Assembly: GCF_021496665.1 (NCBI RefSeq) | Contig: NZ_CP071246.1 | Coordinates: forward strand, 310,001-374,000 | Direction of reading: 5' to 3' | DNA length: 64,000 nucleotides | From: Corynebacterium sp. CNCTC7651 | Lineage (GTDB): Bacteria > Actinomycetota > Actinomycetes > Mycobacteriales > Mycobacteriaceae | In this document: positions 56,622 to 64,000 of the stretch, in pieces | Layout: every line of letters begins with the position of its first letter | Numbering within the stretch: the first letter of the stretch is position 1 | Made by a program: the position numbers and the translations under genes | Notes under the pieces: model-generated | The model's input: the letters and a program-made list of their open reading frames with translations, nothing else | Database searches by the model: none | Told to the model about the DNA's origin: nothing

Positions 56622-57010
56622 GCGCCGGGGGATAGTATCTGCAACCCGGCTTCGTTAGCTGCCACCAACATGCGCTTGTCGTAGGCAATGAGGGCGTCCG
56701 CCTGCATATCCAGGGCAATCGCGACGTGTAGGGCATCCAGGGATCTGAGATGCCGGCCCGGAAGTAATCCGGCTTGGTTGAAAACAGGTCGGTCGATCTG
56801 AACGACGTGAAACTTCCGCAGCAGGTTGGAGACGAGCTGCTGGGTGAGATTCGTTTCGCGCTGCGCCGCACGTCGCAACTCGGTCACGCCTAGGTCAGAG
56901 ATGTAAAGCTGCGGATTGATGTTTCGTATCGCTGCAACCAATTGCGGAGACTCGGCCTCTCTCAGCAGCAGTTTCAGGGCGCCGGTCGTGTCAAAGTACC
57001 AGGCGGCCAT
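56618..57010 (-). CDS. VapC-type PIN-domain toxin
   Basis: This 130-aa PIN protein has WYFDTTGALKLLLREAES, VTELRRAAQRET, LRSLDALHVAIALDM and AYDKRMLVAANEAGL. It is clearly homologous to the PIN protein encoded at 55866-56282 but diverged. Its stop codon overlaps that of xth fragment B through CTAG, exactly as in the neighbouring module. Confidence 0.85.
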   Translation of the reverse strand: MAAWYFDTTGALKLLLREAESPQLVAAIRNINPQLYISDLGVTELRRAAQRETNLTQQLVSNLLRKFHVVQIDRPVFNQAGLLPGRHLRSLDALHVAIALDMQADALIAYDKRMLVAANEAGLQILSPGA

Positions 57011-57022
57011 AGCTTCCAGCTG

Positions 57023-57241
57023 CTAATCGCTCCGCAGTGCTGCCAGAATTTCTTCGGAACTGCGTTCGCCGTCGACCATGTCGTCGACACTGAAACTGGC
57101 GGGCTCCGTTGGTGGCGTGATCACGAGGCGGCTCGTTCGCACATCGCGCGCTTCCTTACCTGCCCGTGCCCCAGCTCGCCTAGCCACAGTCCGGCTAGCG
57201 CGGTACGTTCCCGACACAGGCTTTACCGACCTGTTGTTCAT
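57023..57241 (-). CDS. Putative antitoxin of the second PIN module
   Basis: This 72-aa basic-then-acidic protein (MNNRSVKPVSGTYRASRTVA ... SVDDMVDGERSSEEILAAL) lies 12 nt upstream of the PIN gene. The C-terminal acidic helix looks like a toxin-binding tail. I do not recognise the N-terminal family. TACCCT ends 6 nt before the ATG at 57241, so the gene is probably leaderless; an ATG at 57313 is less likely. Confidence 0.65.
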   Translation of the reverse strand: MNNRSVKPVSGTYRASRTVARRAGARAGKEARDVRTSRLVITPPTEPASFSVDDMVDGERSSEEILAALRSD

Positions 57242-57299
57242 ATGCACAGGGTATGGCCAAGCCGGCGCGGAGAGAATAGTAACTGCGGGAGCCAATCCC

Positions 57300-57312
57300 T
57301 GAACATTGTTCA
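57300..57312. promoter_or_regulatory. BioQ operator 1 and bioB -35
   Basis: TGAAC-ATT-GTTCA matches the corynebacterial BioQ operator (TGAAC-N3-GTTCA). It overlaps a -35 hexamer TGAACA (57300-57305), which is 17 bp from -10 TACACT (57323-57328). Confidence 0.8.
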
Positions 57313-57347
57313 ACTAAGGCACTACACTGCCACACATTCCCTGTTGT

Positions 57348-57360
57348 TGAACGGCGTTCA
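57348..57360. promoter_or_regulatory. BioQ operator 2 before bioB
   Basis: TGAAC-GGC-GTTCA is a second perfect BioQ-type site, 48 bp downstream of the first and ending at the Shine-Dalgarno AGGAG of bioB. Confidence 0.8.
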
Positions 57361-57369
57361 GGAGTACCC

Positions 57370-58440
57370 ATGACTGCACCAGTTGAAACCAAAGACATCC
57401 TCGACATCGCGCGCGAAAAGTGCCTCGAGCGCGGCGAGGGCCTGACCCAGGACGAAATCCTGCAGGTCCTGCAGATCGAGGATGAGCGCCTCCAGGAGCT
57501 GCTCGACCTCGCCCACCAGGTGCGCATCAAGCACTGCGGCGTTGACGTCTCCCTCGAGGGCATCATCTCGCTGAAGACGGGCGGCTGCCCCGAAGACTGC
57601 AGCTTCTGCTCCCAGTCCGGCCTCTTCGAGTCCCCGGTGCGCGCCGTGACCCTGAACATCGCTGAGCTGGTCGAGGCTGCGAAGCAGTCCGAGAAGATGG
57701 GCGCGAGCGAGTTCTGCATCGTCGCCGCCGTGAAGGGCCCAACGGATGAGCTGCTGGACCAGGTCGCAGAGGCCGTCACCGCGATTACGGAAGAGGTGGA
57801 CATCTCCATCTCCGCGTCGCTGGGCATCCTCACCCGCGAGCAGGCGCACCGCCTCGCCCAGATGGGCGTGATGCGCTACAACCACAACTTCGAAACCGCG
57901 AAGTCTTTCTTCCCCAACGTGGTGACCACCCACACCTGGCAGGAGCGCAAGGACACCCTCGAGCACGTGCTGGCAGAGGGCATGGAGACCTGCTGTGGCG
58001 GCATCATCGGCCTCGGCGAGACTATCGAGCAGCGCGCAGAATTCGCCGCCCAGCTCGCCGAGATCACCCCGCACGAGGTGCCCATGAACTTCCTCGACCC
58101 GCGTCCGGGCACCCCGTTCGCGGACCGTCCGCTGGTCCCGCAGGGCGAAGCGCTGCGCGCAGTTGCCGCGTTCCGCCTGGCCATGCCGTCAACCCAGCTG
58201 CGTTTCGCCGGCGGCACGGAGCTTGCGCTTGGCGACGACGGCACGGAGCAGGGCCTCCTCGGCGGCGCCAACGCCATCATCGGCGGCAACTACCTGACCA
58301 CCTTCGGCCGCCCGATGGAGAAGGACCGCGAGGCGGTGGACCGGGTGATGGATTCCAACCTGAATCTCACCATCACTCCGGTTGGCCAGAAGCAGAATTC
58401 CGGCCACGGCGCGCTGTACGACACCCTCAAGTCCCTCTAA
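57370..58440 (+). CDS. bioB: Biotin synthase
   Basis: This 356-aa radical SAM enzyme inserts sulfur into dethiobiotin. The radical SAM cluster cysteines are Cys73, Cys77 and Cys80 ([12 protein letters not shown]); other family motifs are [28 protein letters not shown] and LDPRPGTPF. It has a Shine-Dalgarno and two BioQ operators upstream. Its stop overlaps the bsaP start (TAATG). Confidence 0.96.
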   Translation: MTAPVETKDILDIAREKCLERGEGLTQDEILQVLQIEDERLQELLDLAHQVRIKHCGVDVSLEGIISLKTGGCPEDCSFCSQSGLFESPVRAVTLNIAELVEAAKQSEKMGASEFCIVAAVKGPTDELLDQVAEAVTAITEEVDISISASLGILTREQAHRLAQMGVMRYNHNFETAKSFFPNVVTTHTWQERKDTLEHVLAEGMETCCGGIIGLGETIEQRAEFAAQLAEITPHEVPMNFLDPRPGTPFADRPLVPQGEALRAVAAFRLAMPSTQLRFAGGTELALGDDGTEQGLLGGANAIIGGNYLTTFGRPMEKDREAVDRVMDSNLNLTITPVGQKQNSGHGALYDTLKSL

Positions 58441-58643
58441 TGCGCGTCCCCGATTCGACGGAGCTGGCCGACGCCATCCTCAGCGGCGAGATCGCCTGGC
58501 CGATCAACCCGGCCCGCCCCTACGACGCGCCGCGGATCTGCCCGATCTGCGAGCGCCGCATGGTGGTGAAGATCAGCCCGATGGCGTGGGAAGCCGCCTG
58601 CTCCCGCCACGGCCTGCTGCGCTCGGAGTGGCTGGAGCGGTAG
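58440..58643 (+). CDS. bsaP: Biotin synthase auxiliary protein
   Basis: This 67-aa protein with Cys34, Cys37 and Cys54 (CPICERRMVVK ... EAACSRHG) matches the small BsaP family found next to actinobacterial bioB. BsaP is thought to support the auxiliary iron-sulfur cluster of BioB. Start overlaps the bioB stop by one base. Confidence 0.85.
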   Translation: MRVPDSTELADAILSGEIAWPINPARPYDAPRICPICERRMVVKISPMAWEAACSRHGLLRSEWLER

Positions 58644-58661
58644 GACCAAGCCTCTTCACAG

Positions 58662-59006
58662 TTAAAGGTCCAACTGGATCCGAAGGGCCCTATCAAGCTC
58701 AGATATTTGCTGCTGGGAGAGTTGTGCGATGCGCCGGCTAAGCCGGTGCACGGAAACCGCTCGGATTTGCTCCGGTTGAGTTTTCGAGTCCAGCCGGAGG
58801 CCCGTTTCGTCAGCCTTAAGTAGCGTTTGGAACGGGTAGACGTTGGTGGTGTTCGAAGTAATCGGCACCACCGTCACCACGCCTCCGTGGATGGCTGCAC
58901 TCTGGTTGGCAAGATCGTTGCTTATTACGACAGCTGGCCGGGTTTTGTTGGCCTCGTGCCCAACGGTCGGCTCGAAGTCCACCAGATAGATTTCACCCCT
59001 TAGCAT
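58662..59006 (-). CDS. mazF: MazF/PemK-family endoribonuclease toxin
   Basis: This 114-aa toxin has the MazF start LRGEIYLVDFEPTVGHEANK, the catalytic RPAVVISND, VVTVVPITSNT and LSQQQISELDRAL. The start at 59006 lies 14 nt inside mazE; an ATG four codons upstream (59018) is possible. It should cleave mRNA when free of MazE. Confidence 0.87.
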   Translation of the reverse strand: MLRGEIYLVDFEPTVGHEANKTRPAVVISNDLANQSAAIHGGVVTVVPITSNTTNVYPFQTLLKADETGLRLDSKTQPEQIRAVSVHRLSRRIAQLSQQQISELDRALRIQLDL

Positions 59007-59235
59007 CTGCGAGTCCATCTCCGGATACGGCATCCCATTGTTCCGCTTCGGCTTTCCACGTGGGATCGCTGAAGCAGGAATCGTAGGCACGAGCTAGGGA
59101 TTCGCGTTGGAGCGCCCGGATTGCTGCTCTCACCCCCTGGGAGCGAGTTTGAAACTTATATTCCGAGACCAGAGCATCGAGCGTTTCCACATCGGAGCGA
59201 GGCAAACTCACACTAATCTTGGCAACGTCAGTCAT
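58993..59235 (-). CDS. mazE: MazE-like ribbon-helix-helix antitoxin
   Basis: This 80-aa protein has an N-terminal ribbon-helix-helix (AKISVSLPRSDVETLDALVS, RSQGVRAAIRAL) and a C-terminal toxin-binding tail with tryptophans (DPTWKAEAEQW). TACGAT ends 7 nt before the ATG at 59235, so it is leaderless. The reading frame continues upstream but without credible protein sequence. Confidence 0.82.
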   Translation of the reverse strand: MTDVAKISVSLPRSDVETLDALVSEYKFQTRSQGVRAAIRALQRESLARAYDSCFSDPTWKAEAEQWDAVSGDGLADAKG

Positions 59236-59291
59236 ACCAAAAATCGTACCCGCTTCCGAAAACTGCGATCTAGGGCTGCACGCGCTCGCTC

Positions 59292-59978
59292 CTACCGCAC
59301 GAACCGGCGCGTACGGGCGAAGACAATCGCACACGCCGCCAGCACGATGCTTCCACCGAGCGTGACGGCAATGATGTAGCTGGTGGTGTGGAACGGGGCG
59401 AACGGATCTTCCGTTACCACACCGACTAAGACACCGACGAAGCTGCCGATGAACAGCGCGCCCATCAGTAGCCACAGCATGCGAGTGTCTTTTGCAAGAC
59501 CGATTGCGAGGCCGACCAGCGAAATCGTGAGAAAGATGACGAAGTGGAACAGCAGGGTCAGCGCGGCCGAGGATGCGTCCTGCGCCGCCCCTTCGACGAG
59601 GTGGGGCTCGCCGTACTCGTCAATCCAGGGCATCGGCTCGCCGTTGGTGATGATGAACGGGTCGTACCACAAGTAATACGGACTGTGCGCTTGGTGGTAC
59701 ACCGCGGATGCGGCCGTTAGCGGCGCGAGCACAACCGCCGCCACCAGCGCCGTCAACACCGCCGAGTTCATCCAGCGGTTGAAGCTGGCGCCGAGCTGAT
59801 TCAACGCTGGCCAATTCGCTGCGCCGGCCGCGAAGAACAGGCACAGGGCGGCGGCGCTCGCCATGGTCCACAGGCCTCCGTCGCCGAACTCGAGGCGGCC
59901 GAGGGGAGTCACCAGGCACAGCAGCACGAACCCGCCCAAGTAGATCGCCGGTTTGAAGGGGCTGAGGAAGAGTTTCAT
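59292..59978 (-). CDS. ABC transporter membrane subunit
   Basis: This 228-aa protein has about six hydrophobic segments and one soluble loop at about 95-130 (HSPYYLWYDPFIITNGEPMP). It has no recognised motif but overlaps the ATPase gene by 4 nt, so it is the likely membrane partner. Last gene of a gntR-ATPase-permease operon of the YtrA type. Confidence 0.7.
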   Translation of the reverse strand: MKLFLSPFKPAIYLGGFVLLCLVTPLGRLEFGDGGLWTMASAAALCLFFAAGAANWPALNQLGASFNRWMNSAVLTALVAAVVLAPLTAASAVYHQAHSPYYLWYDPFIITNGEPMPWIDEYGEPHLVEGAAQDASSAALTLLFHFVIFLTISLVGLAIGLAKDTRMLWLLMGALFIGSFVGVLVGVVTEDPFAPFHTTSYIIAVTLGGSIVLAACAIVFARTRRFVR

Positions 59979-60664
59979 CGTGCGGTCCTTTCGGTGGCCA
60001 GGAGGTCAATCAGTTCGGCGTCGTCCGGGTAAGAAATGGGCAGGTGGCACTCCTCTTCGCGGAGGGGTTCGGCGAACGTGGCGCGCGTTGTTGGGCCGAG
60101 GCTGGACGATTCGGCGACGGGGAAGCGAGCGGCCAGCTCCTCTATCTCGGCGGTGGGGCCAGTGACCGTGGGGAAGCACACCCGCGCGTCATCCAGCGCC
60201 ACCGGGCGCGAGACCTCACGGCCGAACACCTGAATCACGTGCGTGGCCAGGCCCGCGAAGTCCTCCGGCCGGTGCGATGCCATAATCACGGTGCGTTCCG
60301 GGCTTTCCGCCAAATAATCGATAAGGCGTTGACGGACCTGTTTGCGCGTAGCGACGTCGATGCCGTCGAAGGGTTCGTCGAGAAGCAGCAGGGGTGCCCC
60401 GGTGGCAAGCGCGACCGAAACGGTGAGCAGCCGCCGCTGGCCCACGGAGAGGTTCTTGATGCGAGCGTCGTGGAAGTCCACCGCTCCGAGCGGCCTGACG
60501 GCGCGCGCGGCGCGCAGGTGATCGCGCACGGTGGAGCCCGCGAACTTTGCATCCGCACCCGCGGGGACGAACGCGGCGTGCGGGCCCATCAGCGAATGGA
60601 GGTAGTGGGTTTTGCCTGCGGCATTAGGCCCGACCAGGGCGTAAAAACCGGGTTCCAAGTTCAT
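59975..60664 (-). CDS. ABC transporter ATP-binding protein
   Basis: This 229-aa ATPase has Walker A VGPNAAGKTHYL, a short signature LSVGQRRLLTVSVAL in place of canonical LSGGQ, Walker B LLLLDEPFDGID and H-loop IMASHRPED. It overlaps both neighbours by 4 nt. The export cargo is unknown. Confidence 0.88.
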   Translation of the reverse strand: MNLEPGFYALVGPNAAGKTHYLHSLMGPHAAFVPAGADAKFAGSTVRDHLRAARAVRPLGAVDFHDARIKNLSVGQRRLLTVSVALATGAPLLLLDEPFDGIDVATRKQVRQRLIDYLAESPERTVIMASHRPEDFAGLATHVIQVFGREVSRPVALDDARVCFPTVTGPTAEIEELAARFPVAESSSLGPTTRATFAEPLREEECHLPISYPDDAELIDLLATERTAR

Positions 60665-61014
60665 CGGTTGCGCTCCTTGGCAATCATGTCGGCCAGTTCT
60701 TCCGTAGTGAATCCGAGCTGGTCGGCGGCGTGGACAAAGGGTTCGACGAAATCCCGGGCAAACGCTTCACGACGAGTGCTTAACACCTGCTCCCGCGCCG
60801 AATCCAGCACGAACATGCCGAGGCCGCGACGCTTTTCCAACAGGCCCTCGTTGAACAGCTCGGTGAGCGCTTTGGCCGAGGTGGTGGGGTTCACAGAGTG
60901 GTAGGCGGAGAGCTCGTTGGTGGACGGCACGCGGTCGCCCGGAGCGAGCGTGCCGGCCCCGATCATGTCGCGGAGCTCGTCCGCGATCGCTTGGTATATG
61001 GGTTTACCACTCAT
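60661..61014 (-). CDS. GntR-family (YtrA-type) regulator
   Basis: This 117-aa protein has an N-terminal winged helix (IYQAIADELRDMIGAGTLAP, GDRVPSTNELSAYHSVNPTT) and a short helical tail, as in the YtrA subfamily. It precedes the ABC genes and probably represses them. The start at 61014 is preferred; an ATG four codons upstream is possible. Confidence 0.85.
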   Translation of the reverse strand: MSGKPIYQAIADELRDMIGAGTLAPGDRVPSTNELSAYHSVNPTTSAKALTELFNEGLLEKRRGLGMFVLDSAREQVLSTRREAFARDFVEPFVHAADQLGFTTEELADMIAKERNR

Positions 61015-61029
61015 GTGGGTAACCATATA
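60995..61029. promoter_or_regulatory. Inverted-repeat operator of the gntR-ABC operon
   Basis: TATATGGGTTTACC and GGTAACCATATA form an imperfect inverted repeat across the gntR start. On the minus strand TATGGT ends 7 nt before the ATG at 61014, so GntR binding would cover promoter and start codon. Confidence 0.55.
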
Positions 61030-61034
61030 ACTAG

Positions 61035-61061
61035 AAAAGCGCTGCCGTCAAGGGCAGCGCT
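61035..61061 (-). terminator. Intrinsic terminator after the CAP gene
   Basis: AGCGCTGCC / GGCAGCGCT form a 9-bp stem with a 6-nt loop, followed on the minus strand by TTTC. It lies 18 bp after the CAP stop codon. A short A-run on the other side allows weak action in the opposite direction. Confidence 0.65.
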
Positions 61062-61078
61062 GAAAAATCCGGGGTGGG

Positions 61079-61594
61079 CTAGTACCGGGCGAAGTTCTGG
61101 GTGGCGTAGCGCTTGCCATTCGGCGCGTCAGCAACGCCCACGCCGATGTGGGTGATCGTCGGATCAAGCATGTTCTTGCGGTGGCCCGGGGACGTCGCCC
61201 ACTGGTTCACCAGCACGTCCGCGTTCGCGTCGGACCAGTTCTGCAGCACGTTCTCCGACGCATAGCGCCACCCGGCCGGGTAGTACGAGGTGAAGCTCGG
61301 GCGGTGGTAGAGGCGCCCCTCGCGCGCAAGCCGCTCCGACCAATCCTGGGCGAGGTTGTTCAGCTCCGGCATCGGCTCAAGCGCGTGCAGGCCGTTGCGC
61401 TCGCGGAAGCGGTTCGTGGCGTCGATGAGCTCCTGCTGCGACACGCTCACCGAGCCCTCCGCGCGCGACACCACGTGCACCGGAGAGCTGCTGCCCGGCG
61501 TCAGCGGAACACCAACAAGCGCGCTCAGCGCCGTCAAGAACGCGATGATCGCGCCAATCAGTTGCTGCGGGTTCATGTTGGGCAAGGGTGGCAT
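61079..61594 (-). CDS. Secreted CAP-domain protein
   Basis: This 171-aa protein has an N-terminal hydrophobic helix (IGAIIAFLTALSALVGVPL) acting as signal or anchor. A bacterial CAP/SCP domain follows (LIDATNRFRERNGLHALEPM, ENVLQNWSDANADVLVNQW, SPGHRKNMLDPTITHIGVG). The family's role in bacteria is unclear. Shine-Dalgarno GGAGC precedes the ATG. Confidence 0.85.
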   Translation of the reverse strand: MPPLPNMNPQQLIGAIIAFLTALSALVGVPLTPGSSSPVHVVSRAEGSVSVSQQELIDATNRFRERNGLHALEPMPELNNLAQDWSERLAREGRLYHRPSFTSYYPAGWRYASENVLQNWSDANADVLVNQWATSPGHRKNMLDPTITHIGVGVADAPNGKRYATQNFARY

Positions 61595-61671
61595 AGGTGC
61601 TCCGTTCGGGGCTGGAAAAAGCTTAACGACGTTACATGCAATCTAAATCACAAAACCAGCGCGCGGGCGGT

Positions 61672-63389
<1,718 letters not shown>

Positions 63390-63444
63390 GCACTTCCTCT
63401 ACGATGAGGGGCTGGACCACATCGGAATGAGGAAGGGACGGTCG

Positions 63445-64000
63445 ATGGCAACCTCGACATCGCCGCGCAAGGCCTACACTGACCAGCAGGGCATCGAGCG
63501 CGCCACCAAGCAGCAGCAGCCAGACTTGGAAGACAAGCTAGAGAGAAAGGCCCCGGCTGCGGCGCACCTGATGCGGATGCAGGAGCGCTTTGCGGAGCAG
63601 GGCGGCAACCAGTTCGCCGCCGGCATCACCTACTTCTCCGTGCTGGCGATCTTCCCGCTGGCGATGCTGCTGTTCGCGGCCGCCGGTTTCTTCCTGAACG
63701 CTCGACCGGAACTGATGCAGCAGATCCAGGACCAGATCACCCAGAACCTGGAGGGTGACCTGGGCGATTTAGTTAACAGCATCCTCGAGGCTGCGATTGA
63801 CCAGCGCGGCGCCGTCGCGGGTGTAGGTTTGCTGACCACCCTGTGGTCCGGCCTGAACTGGATGAACCACCTGCGGGCGGGTGTCACCACCATGTGGGGC
63901 CTGGACGCGAACGAGGGCGGCAACTTCGTGGTGAAGAAGCTGCGTGACCTGCTTGGGCTGATCGGCCTGATTGCGCTGCTCCTTCTGGCGTTCGGCGTGA
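63445..64000 (+). CDS. YihY/BrkB-family membrane protein (3' end outside the window)
   Basis: An ATG at 63445 with GGAAGG upstream opens a frame that runs past the window end. The N-terminus is charged (MATSTSPRKAYTDQQGIERA), followed by QFAAGITYFSVLAIFPLAML and WSGLNWMNHLRAGVTTMWGL, typical of YihY/BrkB membrane proteins. Only the first 185 codons are visible. Confidence 0.85.
   Translation, partial: MATSTSPRKAYTDQQGIERATKQQQPDLEDKLERKAPAAAHLMRMQERFAEQGGNQFAAGITYFSVLAIFPLAMLLFAAAGFFLNARPELMQQIQDQITQNLEGDLGDLVNSILEAAIDQRGAVAGVGLLTTLWSGLNWMNHLRAGVTTMWGLDANEGGNFVVKKLRDLLGLIGLIALLLLAFGV

Overview
The window is a stretch of high-GC actinobacterial chromosome, almost certainly Corynebacterium. 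The evidence is guaB-guaB3-guaA, a monomeric isocitrate dehydrogenase, PEP carboxylase, BioQ-type and McbR-type operators, a bioB-bsaP pair, and many leaderless genes in which a TANNNT -10 element lies 6-7 nt before the start codon. I do not name a species.

Layout. 0.2-4.6 kb: GMP synthesis (guaB, guaB3, guaA). 4.6-7.7 kb: a LiaF-like PspC protein and a PspC-type sensor kinase/response regulator pair. 7.7-11.4 kb: accessory cassettes, namely an AlbA/ATPase regulator between direct repeats and a PIN (DUF4411)/IrrE toxin-antitoxin-like pair. 11.6-14.0 and 19.3-22.5 kb: the SOS mutasome genes imuA'-imuB and dnaE2. 14.0-19.1 kb: a lipoprotein, a sucrase/ferredoxin-like protein, a HAD hydrolase and the methionine importer metQNI. 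22.5-31 kb: PH-domain membrane proteins, a MOSC protein, a vapBC module, trmL, an M20 peptidase, folD, a phosphoesterase, metX and an unlisted 58-aa gene. 31-40.8 kb: ppc, an inserted ABC exporter, icd and xth. 40.8-55.5 kb: a complete type I-E CRISPR-Cas system (cas3, cse1, cse2, cas7e, cas5e, cas6e, cas1, cas2) with about 87 repeats. 55.5-57.3 kb: two truncated xth 3' ends alternating with two toxin-antitoxin modules. 57.3-64 kb: bioB-bsaP, mazEF, a GntR/ABC operon, a CAP protein, a glutamine amidotransferase, trpS with an in-frame amber codon, and a YihY-family gene cut by the window end.

Two observations stand out. First, between xth and cas3 the minus strand encodes a mini-CRISPR: two degenerate repeats, a 21-nt spacer and an intrinsic terminator. 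The spacer matches the cas3 promoter region at 13 of its first 15 guide positions, and the mismatches fall at positions 6 and 12, where Cascade flips out the guide base. This looks like a CreR-type RNA that lets Cascade repress its own operon. Second, three loci (ppc, trmL, xth) share one topology: an intact gene, an accessory module placed just past its 3' end, then a degraded second copy of the same 3' end in the same orientation. No integrase is present. The CRISPR-Cas system and several toxin-antitoxin modules sit in such sites, which suggests one recurrent mechanism of accessory-gene gain at the 3' ends of housekeeping genes.
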